From contig JAJFIW010000023.1 in assembly GCA_021774615.1 (NCBI GenBank), forward strand, positions 62,001-126,000: a DNA stretch of 64,000 nt. The letters are read 5' to 3'. Position numbers and translations under genes: made by a program. The DNA is from Alphaproteobacteria bacterium. Its GTDB lineage: Bacteria; Pseudomonadota; Alphaproteobacteria; UBA1280; UBA6503. Shown here piece by piece: positions 27,938 through 38,540 of the stretch. Below the pieces are notes generated by a model. The model did no database searches. It saw nothing but the letters and a program-made list of their open reading frames with translations, and was not told the DNA's origin. Every line of letters begins with the position of its first letter. Positions within the stretch are counted from its first letter, which is position 1.

Positions 27938-29200
27938 ATGGAAATAATCCCTAAAGAAGAGCGTACCTTATGTGGTGTATTGCATGTAGTGGTGTCAGAT
28001 ACCCGTCATAATGATGAGCACACGCCCGATATTCAACTAGAAGAAGCGGTTAACCTGTGCGAAGCTTTGCCGCTTGATGTCGAGTTACAGCAAATTATAA
28101 AACTCCATAAAATTAGCCCTCGGACATTTCTTGGAAAAGGCAAGGTTGAAGAAATTGCCACTATTATCCATGAAAAACAAATTGAATTATTAGTAGTTAA
28201 TTGCTCTTTATCGCCAACTCAGCAGCGTAACTTAGAAGTTGCTATTAAAGTAAAGGTTATTGACCGAACAGGCCTTATCCTAGAGATTTTTGCCGATCGA
28301 GCCCGTACCCATGCAGGGCGACTGCAGGTAGAAATGGCATTGTTGCGCTATCAGTCTAACCGCCTTGTTCGGACCTGGACCCATCTTGAGCGGCAGCGTG
28401 GTGGGCTTGGTAAAACAGGCGGGCCTGGTGAGCGACAGATTGAGCTCGACCGCCGTATGATTAGAGACCAAATCGATAAAATCCGTAAAGAATTAGAAGA
28501 CGTCGAGAAAACTCGCACACTTCACCGTAAAGCTAGGATAAAATCAGGCTTACCAGTTGTAGCATTAGTGGGCTATACCAATGCTGGTAAATCTACCTTA
28601 TTTAATAAAATATCAGGTGGCGATGCTTTTGTTAAAGATATGCTCTTTGCAACACTTGACCCGCTAATGCGCAAAGTTAAACTTAGCTCTGGGCGAGAGG
28701 TTATAATCTCTGACACAGTTGGTTTCGTGTCTGACTTACCACACGAGTTGGTGACCTCTTTTCATGCAACACTAGAGGAGGTTACACACGCTGATTTATT
28801 ACTACATGTCCACGACTCTGCAAGTAAAGAAGCAGAGATACAGTCTAAAGATGTCCATAAAGTACTAAAATCTATCGGGGCTGCTAGTGTCCCATGTATA
28901 GAGATTTATAATAAGCAAGACATTGCAGAAGAAAGCTCGTTAGACTGGCAAAATTCTGATGGTGTAGGTGTATCGGCATTAACAGGGCAAGGGGTCGATA
29001 AACTAGAAGATAAAATAGAAGCCTTTTTTGCAGGTAACGAAAGAGATTTTAACTTCGTTGTACCAGCAGCAGATGGGCGAAGAATAGCTTGGCTACACGC
29101 CCATGGCGATGTTAAAGAAATGAATCTAGAGGACGAAGACTACCATATTAAAGTTCTTCTAAGTGAGGAAGACGCAGCTTTATTTGCAACTAATCCATAA
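27938..29200 (+). CDS. hflX: Ribosome-associated GTPase HflX
   Basis: Splits or rescues stalled 50S/70S ribosomes, especially under heat stress. 420 residues: N-terminal HflX nucleotide-binding domain (SPRTFLGKGKVEEIA), the conserved linker helices with a Gly-rich loop (LERQRGGLGKTGGPGERQIE), then the G domain with G1 GYTNAGKST (212-220), G3 DTVGFVSDLPHELV and G4 NKQD. A C-terminal domain of about 50 residues follows. A terminator lies just downstream. Confidence 0.97.
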   Translation: MEIIPKEERTLCGVLHVVVSDTRHNDEHTPDIQLEEAVNLCEALPLDVELQQIIKLHKISPRTFLGKGKVEEIATIIHEKQIELLVVNCSLSPTQQRNLEVAIKVKVIDRTGLILEIFADRARTHAGRLQVEMALLRYQSNRLVRTWTHLERQRGGLGKTGGPGERQIELDRRMIRDQIDKIRKELEDVEKTRTLHRKARIKSGLPVVALVGYTNAGKSTLFNKISGGDAFVKDMLFATLDPLMRKVKLSSGREVIISDTVGFVSDLPHELVTSFHATLEEVTHADLLLHVHDSASKEAEIQSKDVHKVLKSIGAASVPCIEIYNKQDIAEESSLDWQNSDGVGVSALTGQGVDKLEDKIEAFFAGNERDFNFVVPAADGRRIAWLHAHGDVKEMNLEDEDYHIKVLLSEEDAALFATNP

Positions 29201-29211
29201 AAATAAAAAAT

Positions 29212-29235
29212 ACTCGGAGGTTTTACTCTCCGAGT
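29212..29235. terminator. Terminator after hflX, between convergent genes
   Basis: An 8-bp stem ACTCGGAG / CTCCGAGT with an 8-base loop, flanked by an A-rich left side and TTTAATTT on the right. It lies between the stops of hflX (29200) and the convergent patatin gene (29260), so it can serve both. Confidence 0.75.
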
Positions 29236-29259
29236 TTAATTTCGCTAATCATATTATTT

Positions 29260-30237
29260 TTAGTTTTTGCGTAGGTCTGTCCAAAGTTTAGGTAAAGGTT
29301 GTTCTGGTTTTCCAAGAAGAGAGCACATAGATTTAAACCCTGCCTCTAAGCCAACCCATAACATATTCTCGTCTTTACACAAAACTTTGATATGTGGAAC
29401 ATCTTTAGGTACAGCACAAATTGCTAAGTGCGGTATGTTAAGGTTTCTGATTTCTTCAAGTTTTTGATTGTCTCTTTTGTGTAAAGATTTGTAAGTATCC
29501 TTAACAGGTGTATCAAGACTATCTAGTGCCGATTGGATCAACCTTGCCTCAAGTGAGACTGGGGTATTGTGAAATTCACCTTCAGGTAAGTTTAATAATG
29601 CTAGAACATGAGTTGCACCAAGACAATAAGCTGTTTGAATTGGAGCAAACTCAGCATAGCACCCATCAATAAAATTTTTACCATGAAGGCTTATGTAATT
29701 GCCATTAATCCCAGGGATAGTGGCAGTTGCCTTCATTGCATTTATTAGGTGACTTTTGTTTTCGAAGTTTGTTTGTACTATACCATTACCTGTTTTTAAG
29801 CAGGTGGTTAGTATACTTAGTTTGATTTTACTGTTTAGTACTGCTGGTATATCCATTTGTCTGTCAACTACCATTATGTCATTAATAAGGTAGTCAAGAT
29901 TCATTATATTCCCAGATAAAACCCTAAGTAAGTTAATAAACTTATTATTAGCTATATCTGTGGCATATAAGGGGGCATTAATAACAGATTTACCAGTTAA
30001 GAAAGAGGGTAGTGCTAAAGCACCTGCTGAAGCACCAACTACCTCATCAAATACATGTAGCATTTCTAGTGTTGTAATAGCAGATAGCATTCCAGCAGAT
30101 ATACAACCTCGCATGCCACCACCCTCAACAACTAAAGAAAGGTGATGTTCGTCATTACGATTTCCAGGTTGGGATTTTTCCGCTACACGCTGTTTAATAA
30201 GTTCTAGCGTAGATATTGCTTTATCATTGGTGCTCAT
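29260..30237 (-). CDS. Patatin-like phospholipase
   Basis: About 325 residues with the patatin Ser-Asp dyad: oxyanion loop GGGMRG (39-44), nucleophile Ser70 in GASAG and the aspartate in FIDGCYAEF. The family hydrolyses acyl ester bonds of phospholipids; in bacteria members range from housekeeping lipases to ExoU-like toxins. I chose the ATG at 30237, which has AGGAG 9 bases upstream. A longer frame starting at 30399 runs through the groES promoter and has no ribosome site. No signal peptide is seen with this start, so the protein is cytoplasmic or exported by another route. It is divergent from groESL. Confidence 0.85.
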   Translation of the reverse strand: MSTNDKAISTLELIKQRVAEKSQPGNRNDEHHLSLVVEGGGMRGCISAGMLSAITTLEMLHVFDEVVGASAGALALPSFLTGKSVINAPLYATDIANNKFINLLRVLSGNIMNLDYLINDIMVVDRQMDIPAVLNSKIKLSILTTCLKTGNGIVQTNFENKSHLINAMKATATIPGINGNYISLHGKNFIDGCYAEFAPIQTAYCLGATHVLALLNLPEGEFHNTPVSLEARLIQSALDSLDTPVKDTYKSLHKRDNQKLEEIRNLNIPHLAICAVPKDVPHIKVLCKDENMLWVGLEAGFKSMCSLLGKPEQPLPKLWTDLRKN

Positions 30238-30392
30238 AACAAGCACTCCTATAAAGAGAATAGAAAAAGATAAAAGAAATGGAAAATAGATAAACTTATA
30301 TATTACATAATTATACATTATGTAATCTTTTTCAAGGAAATGGTTTGAAAAAAGCATAAAAATGTTGCAAGAAAGACAGAATAAGGTATATA

Positions 30393-30419
30393 TTGGCACT
30401 CGTATTCTGAGAGTGCTAA
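30393..30419. promoter_or_regulatory. CIRCE operator upstream of groES
   Basis: TTGGCACTC - 9 bases - GAGTGCTAA, one base off the consensus TTAGCACTC-N9-GAGTGCTAA (the third base is G). CIRCE is bound by the HrcA repressor, giving heat-inducible groESL. A plausible promoter overlaps it: TTGCAA at 30365-30370 and TATATT at 30389-30394, 18 bases apart. Confidence 0.93.
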
Positions 30420-30476
30420 TTGTTGGCCAGTGCAGAAATAAGAATCTAACCTTAATTTTATCAAATGGGGTAAATT

Positions 30477-30776
30477 ATGAGTAAATTAAATATACGTCCA
30501 CTACATGACCGCGTAATTGTTAAACGTTTAGCAGAAGAAGCTAAAACAGCTGGTGGTATTATCATCCCTGATAGTGCTAAAGAAAAGCCAACTGAAGGCG
30601 AAGTTGTTTCTGTTGGAAATGGCGCTATTACACCAGACGGTACTATTCGTCCGTTGGCAGTAAAAGTAGGCGATAAAGTTCTATTCGAAAAATGGGGCGC
30701 AACCGAAATTAAAATGAACGGCGAAGAATATCTAGTAATGAACGAAGATAAAGTAATCGCAATTCTTACAGCATAA
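30477..30776 (+). CDS. groES: Co-chaperonin GroES
   Basis: 99-residue lid of the GroEL folding chamber. N-terminal [13 protein letters not shown], mobile-loop [20 protein letters not shown] and the C-terminal [13 protein letters not shown] are all intact. It is preceded by a CIRCE element at 30393-30419 and followed by groEL after 56 bases, the standard heat-shock operon. Confidence 0.98.
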   Translation: MSKLNIRPLHDRVIVKRLAEEAKTAGGIIIPDSAKEKPTEGEVVSVGNGAITPDGTIRPLAVKVGDKVLFEKWGATEIKMNGEEYLVMNEDKVIAILTA

Positions 30777-30820
30777 ACAAATAATTATAGTTATTTATTA
30801 AATAAAAACATTTACTCTAG

Positions 30821-32488
<1,668 letters not shown>

Positions 32489-32510
32489 ATGCTTAATCGC
32501 TTAAAACTCT

Positions 32511-32541
32511 AAAAATGGGTGGCTTTTAGCCACCCATTTTT
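32511..32541 (+). terminator. Rho-independent terminator of groESL
   Basis: A perfect 14-bp stem AAAAATGGGTGGCT / AGCCACCCATTTTT with a 3-base loop, followed by more T residues. Confidence 0.93.
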
Positions 32542-32630
32542 TTTTGTAGATAAAACTCTTCTAAAGACTTGAAACTCCAAATTCAGTACCAACAATACAG
32601 GTTGCAATACAAACACATGTTTGGGAGGTT

Positions 32631-32726
32631 ATGATGCTTTCCACTGTGTGGGGAACTTCTTTACCTTTTATAACGTGTATTTTCATGCACGATTTTTTTT
32701 ACATTTTAGGAGACAACAGTGTCTAA
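32631..32726 (+). CDS. Possible 31-residue leader peptide
   Basis: ATG ATG preceded by GGGAGG (32623-32628) opens a 31-codon frame. It ends TAA at 32724-32726, 3 bases after the GTG start of the next gene (32719), so the two overlap by 8 bases. The peptide begins MMLSTVWGTSLPFITC and is hydrophobic with one Cys-rich turn and a His. The good ribosome site and the overlap suggest translational coupling. There is no sequence evidence of function, and it may be a chance frame. Confidence 0.3.
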   Translation: MMLSTVWGTSLPFITCIFMHDFFYILGDNSV

Positions 32727-33300
32727 TAAATTAGAAAACTTAATTGCAGGTCTAGAAAAATTATTCTTATCTTTACCCTTTGAGATGAAATCATCTTTAA
32801 TTAGTGCATATATCACTGGTGGGAAAGTCAATGGTGTTGCTGAACTTAGCACTGCCAGCACTGGGTTCTGTACCGAGGGATTTCATCTTTCACCAGTAGC
32901 ATTGGCGATGTTTGCCAAAATGGAAGAGAAAAATCCAACGGTATTCGGTGAAATTGATTCTTACGTAAAAGCTCTGGATCAAATTGGTGCTGACCGAGCC
33001 TATGAAACAATTATGGGGCTCATGGACAGAAAAGACAATGAAGTAGGCCTTGTTTTCTGGGAGTGTGTGTACTCGGGCAAGAGTAACCTCCTTCGCCACC
33101 ACTACGAAGAGATGCAAAGTCTATTCTCTGTAGAGCCCGGACCTGTCGGAGGTCCACAGATGCCCAAATTGGTAAAAATAATTGCCTTCCAGCCATATGT
33201 ACTGGAGGCCATTGATCAGATGATTAATGAAGGGACTGCTCCGAGTAAGGATCAGTTTCTTAATAAGGATCAATTCAAAAGCATTTTAGTTAGCGATTAG
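32719..33300 (+). CDS. Protein of unknown function, 193 residues
   Basis: GTG start with AGGAG 7 bases upstream. I do not recognise the family. The protein is soluble in appearance, without signal peptide or membrane segment, and mostly helical. It has an acidic middle (MEEKNPTVFGEIDSYVKALD) and a Gly/Pro turn (EPGPVGGPQMP, about 140-150). Codon choice looks less AT-biased than in neighbours (for example GAGTGTGTGTACTCGGGC), which could hint at transfer. It is a monocistronic unit between the groEL terminator and its own terminator. Confidence 0.65.
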   Translation: MSNKLENLIAGLEKLFLSLPFEMKSSLISAYITGGKVNGVAELSTASTGFCTEGFHLSPVALAMFAKMEEKNPTVFGEIDSYVKALDQIGADRAYETIMGLMDRKDNEVGLVFWECVYSGKSNLLRHHYEEMQSLFSVEPGPVGGPQMPKLVKIIAFQPYVLEAIDQMINEGTAPSKDQFLNKDQFKSILVSD

Positions 33301-33309
33301 GTTTAAGGG

Positions 33310-33336
33310 AAGGCTAGTGTGTTACACACTAGCCTT
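33310..33336 (+). terminator. Rho-independent terminator after the 193-residue protein gene
   Basis: An 11-bp stem AAGGCTAGTGT / ACACTAGCCTT with a 5-base loop, followed by TTCCTTTTCTT. It starts 10 bases after the stop codon at 33300. Confidence 0.85.
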
Positions 33337-33359
33337 TTCCTTTTCTTAGAAAAACTGTT

Positions 33360-34340
33360 ATGGTGTGGGTTATGAATGATCAAACCCCTTACGAACACCT
33401 AACTCCAGAAACCGTGCTAACCGCAGTCGAGAAATTATGCGGTCGTGCTACTGGTGCTATTTTTGCGCTTAACTCTTATGAAAACAGAGTGTACGAGGTT
33501 GAGCTTGAAGAGGGCGAGCCTGTTATCGTTAAATTTTATCGCCCTAATCGTTGGGACAAATCAACCATTGCCGAAGAACACACTTTCGCTTTAGAGCTAG
33601 CAGCTTACGAAATCCCCGTGGTGCCACCTTTGGTGTTTGATAACCAAACCCTTTTCGAGCATAACGAATATTTATACACAATTTACCCTAAACGGGGCGG
33701 TCGACCTTTCGAGGTACGGACTAAAGAAGATTTGCGCCAACTAGGGCGTTTATTAGCAAGGCTACATAATGTTGGTGCAACTTCCACGTTTAAGCATCGC
33801 CCTGCATTAACTGTAGATAGCTTTGGCTGGCAGAATGTTACTTTTTTAGAACAGTCTGGCATTATCCCACTTGATATGCGCGAATCTTTTAGTGCGGTAG
33901 CGCACCAAGTTTTAGAAATGGCCGATAATGTTTGGGGTGGCAGTAAATACTCTTTGCGCTTACATGGAGACTGCCACCCCGGCAATATTCTAGTTGCCCA
34001 AGAACCATTTCTGGTGGATTTAGATGACTGTGTCAGCGGCCCTGCGGTGCAAGATATCTGGATGCTTTTATCAGGAGAAGAGGGTGAGCTTGCCGAGCAA
34101 ATGACCACTCTGCTTGAAGGGTACCAGCAACTCCGAGACTTTGACATGGCCGAGCTTCGCTTAGTGGAAGTTTTACGAGCATTACGGATGATACATTACT
34201 CAGCATGGCTAGCACGCCGTTGGAATGACCCAACATTCCCCAAAAATTTCCCATTTTTTGCCAAACAAGACTACTGGCAAAAAGTTGTACTAAACCTTAA
34301 AGAGCAAATGGCAGCCATTTCGCACCCAACTAGCTTTTAG
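33360..34340 (+). CDS. srkA: Stress response kinase A (SrkA/YihE family)
   Basis: Ser/Thr protein kinase of the aminoglycoside-phosphotransferase fold, which in E. coli protects against MazF-linked death. 326 residues against 328 in E. coli, with strong colinear similarity: LNSYENRVYEVE, VVKFYRPNRWDK, the catalytic LHGDCHPGNIL, and DLDDCVSGPAVQDIWMLL carrying the Mg ligand. An alternative ATG at 33372 would remove four residues. Its last four bases (TTAG) are shared with the stop of the convergent OspF-like gene. Confidence 0.9.
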   Translation: MVWVMNDQTPYEHLTPETVLTAVEKLCGRATGAIFALNSYENRVYEVELEEGEPVIVKFYRPNRWDKSTIAEEHTFALELAAYEIPVVPPLVFDNQTLFEHNEYLYTIYPKRGGRPFEVRTKEDLRQLGRLLARLHNVGATSTFKHRPALTVDSFGWQNVTFLEQSGIIPLDMRESFSAVAHQVLEMADNVWGGSKYSLRLHGDCHPGNILVAQEPFLVDLDDCVSGPAVQDIWMLLSGEEGELAEQMTTLLEGYQQLRDFDMAELRLVEVLRALRMIHYSAWLARRWNDPTFPKNFPFFAKQDYWQKVVLNLKEQMAAISHPTSF

Positions 34341-35278
34341 CCTCTGGATTCTTTGTGTCCTTCATCGCGGGAACGTTGCATGCGCTCTCTCTTTATGGCT
34401 GTTTCTTCGTTGTATGTATTTACAGTTTGGTTTATTTTTTCTGGATTATCCATAAGCACTATTGCCATATACTGCTCTTTGTCGCCATTGTTTTTATCTG
34501 CATATTGAACTGGTAAACCTGTTCTTTCTGCTAAATGGGCTTGCATAGCTAAAGCTTCTTCTTTTGAATTGCAATAAACACGCACACTAGGGTCTTTCTC
34601 TCCTTCAGCGCCTTCATCAAGGGTTACCCTATGGGTATTAGGTACATTTCCGTCTTGGAATGCTCCTCTAACTCTCGATGCAGCATGGTATTTTTCTTTA
34701 TAATTTGCACCATTACTCATATCATTACCTCCTGAATGTGTTTTGTTTGTATCAATAGCCAAATTTTTAAAAGGGTCTTTAGGTGCAGATTCCCAGAAGC
34801 TTCTGGTTGGGCCTTCGTTGGAATAGCTTATAAATTTACTTCCTTCAACTGCATTTGCATTAAGCGCTGGTTGGCTTGGCTGTATGCCTTCTTCTATTAA
34901 TTTTTCTTCGATAGTTTGAACAAGTTCCATCATTTTTTGTGGGTCATTGCCTTGTAGGGTAATCATCCTACCTTGCTCAGGGCTATTAATTGGAGCTTCC
35001 ATATTAAGTAACTCTGAATGATCTGGCGTTGCCACTTGTGCACTGGCACCACTTTTTACAATATCTTCTAAAATAGTATCCCATGCTTTGGGGAGGTCTT
35101 CTGGCTTTATAGATAAATGAAATTTCCAACCATCACTTGTGTCTTTTTCCGTCATAATTGGGCTTATATTAATATTCTGCTTATCTTCAGATAAACCGGC
35201 ATGGTAGCCGTCTTGATTTGCCATAATCCCATAGTCAGTAACAATTTTGTGGAGTGTATTGTAATGTAGTTCGCTCAT
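34337..35278 (-). CDS. OspF/SpvC-like protein, possible effector-type fold
   Basis: A 313-residue hydrophilic protein without signal peptide. Residues about 50-165 follow the layout of the OspF/SpvC phosphothreonine lyases: WKFHLSIKPEDLPKAWD against the KFHISV...VPQAF region of SpvC, then MITLQG against FTLYI, an amphipathic helix ending LIEEG, and SKFISYSNE against WKYLSYRNE. The histidine of the KFHISV element is kept, but the catalytic Lys of WKVTD reads Gln (AQVAT) and the Arg of SYRNE reads Ser, so lyase activity is doubtful. The C-terminal 110 residues (VRVYCNSKEEALAMQAHLAE) look like a second helix-strand unit echoing the MITLQG part. Family call is pattern recognition only. Confidence 0.5.
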   Translation of the reverse strand: MSELHYNTLHKIVTDYGIMANQDGYHAGLSEDKQNINISPIMTEKDTSDGWKFHLSIKPEDLPKAWDTILEDIVKSGASAQVATPDHSELLNMEAPINSPEQGRMITLQGNDPQKMMELVQTIEEKLIEEGIQPSQPALNANAVEGSKFISYSNEGPTRSFWESAPKDPFKNLAIDTNKTHSGGNDMSNGANYKEKYHAASRVRGAFQDGNVPNTHRVTLDEGAEGEKDPSVRVYCNSKEEALAMQAHLAERTGLPVQYADKNNGDKEQYMAIVLMDNPEKINQTVNTYNEETAIKRERMQRSRDEGHKESRG

Positions 35279-35474
35279 TTGTATCCCCTTATTCTTGGTC
35301 CCTATATATAAGTGGTGTGCATTAATTACATAAAAACAAGCCCATTTTCATAGAAAAAAATAGATTAATGGTAAAATACTTAATATTTTTAGGCTTATAA
35401 TAGCGATAATACCAACAGGCAATTGCATTTTATTTCTGCCAAGGTTAGAGTGTTAGTAGTACTAAATAATAAAA

Positions 35475-38400
35475 ATGGTATTTCTGCTCTTGAACAGACC
35501 AATGAGTAATACAACTTGGCCTATTTACCTACCAATCGTATTTATCATTGGTGTGGCGATAGCTATATGGGGTGGTATAGTTGTTAATAATCAGGTTAAA
35601 TCCGAGCGCTACCACCAGCTAGTCTTAGAAAGTGAAAAGAAGACTGCTGATATCTCAGTTAAATGGTCGCTACTAGATGGTGCTATGCAATCTTACCGCT
35701 CGCTTATAGGTGCTAGAACTGGCCTAAGTAATAGCAATATGAGTGCCATGACAAACTCGCTAGCAACACGAATAGATGCCTTGAAATATGTTGCAGTCTT
35801 TGACGGTAAGCTCTCTCATAAGTTTACCCCAGTGTTATCGTATAGTGCTACAGGGCTAGACAGCATTGATAACCACGAGCTAGCCGATGCACTAGACTCT
35901 AAGAAAAGTTTTTTTAAGAATTTTGATAAATTATCTATTCTTCCTATCCATCTTAAAAATAAATCACACCCCGAGCATTACGTGTGGGCGGTAGTCCCAT
36001 TAAATAAAGATAATGGGCGAATAGTTATACTAATTGATTTGTACCGCCTTATGGGCCCTAACTTTGCACTACAAGCAGAGCATGACACAGCTCCAGATAT
36101 TAGGATATCTTTTGTGGGTGATAACTCTACATTTCATGTTTATGACCACGATACTAATAACCATAAGTATGACCACAAGTCTTTAATTAATATTGGTGGA
36201 GCACAGTGGATATTAGGTTGGAATTACAATAAAGACTCTGCTGGTGACTATAATTGGGGAATTATTTTTTCTGCTGTTGTATTGCTTATTACAATGTTTC
36301 TTATATGGATACTATGGACACAATACACTATTTCAGCATTAATTCGTAGTGAAGTCATAACACGTACAAAAGAGCTAGAGCAGGCAAGCCGCCGCTTTCG
36401 CCTTATCACTGACAATGCCTACGACCTTATTGCAATTGTTTCGATACGAGGGGATTTTGAGTATATAAACAGTGCTTATAACCGAGTGCTAGGTTACTCG
36501 CGTAAGCTTGTATTTGGGCAGAGCATTCTTGATTTTGTCCACGAGGATGACGGTAGCTACCTTAAAAAAGCTATTGATGCCGTTATTAATGGGCGCCCTG
36601 TTAGTGAAGTTAGCTTTAGAATGAGAAGTAAGAAAAATGACTGGATCCACCTTGAAGCTGTGGCTAAAGGTATTTTTGATAATAGTTGGAATTTAACTAG
36701 TATTGTTATCCATTGTCGTGATGTAACCGCCCGTAAGAAGTATGCTGATGAGCTAGCGCGCTCTGAACAGCGATTTAAAGACTTCGCCGATTCATCTGCT
36801 GATTGGCTGTGGGAAGTTAGCAATGACTTTGTATTTTCCTATGTGTCACCAGGGGTAAAAAGTACTCTTGGTTATACACCACAAGACATGATGGGATGTA
36901 CCATCTTTGATGCATTGTTTGCCAATGGTGACAATGCATCAAGAGAGCTTCTAGAAGGTCTGGCTAAACGCCATCAGCCGTATCGAGAGCTTGAGTTCTG
37001 GACGAGAACTAAAATGGGTGAGCGAGTTTGTTTGCGATTGAGCGGTATCCCTGTTTTTGATAAAGACGGTAACTTCTCTGGTTATCGTGGCGCTGCTACT
37101 AATATTACTGCCAGCAAAATTGACAGAGAAAATATGCTCCGTCTTGCAACTACAGACCACCTAACAGGGTTGCTAAACCGTAACCGATTTATGGAAGAAC
37201 TAGAGCATACCATAGCTTTGTCTCGGCGCCATAATACTGAAGGCGTGGTACTGTTTATTGATTTAGATAGGTTTAAGGTTGTTAACGATACTCATGGCCA
37301 TGAGGCTGGAGACCTTGTTATTAAGGACTTTTCTTCAGTCTTGAAGAAATCTGTGCGCTCTACAGACATTATCTCGAGGATTGCCGGTGATGAGTTTGCA
37401 GTTATTATGCACAATGTAGACATAAAAAAAGCTGCAGAAAAAGTTTCTGAGTTGATTGCTTGTGTAAATAAAATGCGGGTTGATTATAAAGGTACAAACT
37501 TACAAGTAACTATTAGTGTGGGCATGGCTGGTTACCCACAAGCTGGTAAAGATGCTTCACAAATTCTTACAAGTGCAGATTTAGCAATGTATAAAGCTAA
37601 AGATATGGGGCGTAATAGGCTCTATATTGATGAAGGTATGTTGGTTAGCGATAAAAATAATGCAACAATGCGCGAACAGCTAGAGTGGATCGATCGCCTA
37701 AGAGAGTCCCTAGATAAAGACAAGTTTGAGATGCACTTCCAGCCAATTGTTCCTTGTAATAAAGGTAGCCATGTTATTTACGAAGCACTAATACGCCTGC
37801 GTGATGAAAATGGCAAACTAGGAGCACCAGCATTATTTATTGACGCCGCAGAGCACTTTGGGATGATTAGAGACCTTGATAAGGCTGTGGTTGAACGTTG
37901 TATTAAAATGCAGGCGGAGCTGTCTAAAAAAGACAAGAACGTTGTTTTATCGATTAACTTGTCGGGCATGTCTTTTGGCGACAATGAGTTATTACAATGT
38001 ATGAAAAAATTCTTTAAGAAATATAAAGCAGACCCTACTAAATTTATCTTTGAGGTGACAGAAACTGCCGCCATGCGCGACATTAATGAAGCACAGTCTT
38101 TTGTTAGTGGCTTGAAAAAAATGGGTAGTAAATTTGCATTAGATGATTTTGGAGTTGGATTCTCTTCATTCTTCTATATAAAACACCTAGAGGTTGATTA
38201 TATTAAGATTGATGGTTCCTATATCCGTAACTTAGATACCTCATCAGAAGATAGGCTTTTTGTTAAGTCATTGGTAGACTTGGCATCAGGGCTGGGGATT
38301 GAGACTGTTGCAGAATTTGTTGAAAACCAAAGTATTTTAGATGAACTAAAAAACATGAATGTTACCTACGCCCAAGGGTTTCATCTATCTAAACCAGAAA

Positions 38401-38540
38401 AAGACATAGAAGCTCTTTTTGATACTTTTGATAATACAGAAGCTGGAGTAAAAAAGAGCGTTAAAAAACTGGTAGCAAAAAAGCCTACCAAGCCTAAAAG
38501 CAGTAAGGGAGATAATAAGAGTAAAGCTGCTAACGAATAA
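35475..38540 (+). CDS. Membrane PAS-PAS-GGDEF-EAL cyclic-di-GMP protein
   Basis: 1021 residues: helix at about 14-34, an extracytoplasmic sensor (about 35-255, CHASE-like), helix at about 258-282, two PAS domains (about 305-420 and 430-555), GGDEF (about 560-720) and EAL (about 735-985), then a Lys-rich tail. The active-site motif is AGDEF (637-641), with the first Gly replaced by Ala but the catalytic GDEF kept. EAL is intact at 770-772 (YEALIRLRD), with NLSG, FEVTET, DDFGVGFSS and AEFVEN metal/substrate motifs. It may therefore both make and degrade c-di-GMP, the phosphodiesterase being the better supported. The start could also be the ATG at 35502; neither start has a clear ribosome site. 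Confidence 0.9.
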   Translation: MVFLLLNRPMSNTTWPIYLPIVFIIGVAIAIWGGIVVNNQVKSERYHQLVLESEKKTADISVKWSLLDGAMQSYRSLIGARTGLSNSNMSAMTNSLATRIDALKYVAVFDGKLSHKFTPVLSYSATGLDSIDNHELADALDSKKSFFKNFDKLSILPIHLKNKSHPEHYVWAVVPLNKDNGRIVILIDLYRLMGPNFALQAEHDTAPDIRISFVGDNSTFHVYDHDTNNHKYDHKSLINIGGAQWILGWNYNKDSAGDYNWGIIFSAVVLLITMFLIWILWTQYTISALIRSEVITRTKELEQASRRFRLITDNAYDLIAIVSIRGDFEYINSAYNRVLGYSRKLVFGQSILDFVHEDDGSYLKKAIDAVINGRPVSEVSFRMRSKKNDWIHLEAVAKGIFDNSWNLTSIVIHCRDVTARKKYADELARSEQRFKDFADSSADWLWEVSNDFVFSYVSPGVKSTLGYTPQDMMGCTIFDALFANGDNASRELLEGLAKRHQPYRELEFWTRTKMGERVCLRLSGIPVFDKDGNFSGYRGAATNITASKIDRENMLRLATTDHLTGLLNRNRFMEELEHTIALSRRHNTEGVVLFIDLDRFKVVNDTHGHEAGDLVIKDFSSVLKKSVRSTDIISRIAGDEFAVIMHNVDIKKAAEKVSELIACVNKMRVDYKGTNLQVTISVGMAGYPQAGKDASQILTSADLAMYKAKDMGRNRLYIDEGMLVSDKNNATMREQLEWIDRLRESLDKDKFEMHFQPIVPCNKGSHVIYEALIRLRDENGKLGAPALFIDAAEHFGMIRDLDKAVVERCIKMQAELSKKDKNVVLSINLSGMSFGDNELLQCMKKFFKKYKADPTKFIFEVTETAAMRDINEAQSFVSGLKKMGSKFALDDFGVGFSSFFYIKHLEVDYIKIDGSYIRNLDTSSEDRLFVKSLVDLASGLGIETVAEFVENQSILDELKNMNVTYAQGFHLSKPEKDIEALFDTFDNTEAGVKKSVKKLVAKKPTKPKSSKGDNKSKAANE

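Noticed and set aside
30238-30399. A 54-residue N-terminal extension of the patatin-like protein
   Set aside because: It runs across the groES promoter region and has no ribosome site, whereas the ATG at 30237 has AGGAG at good spacing.
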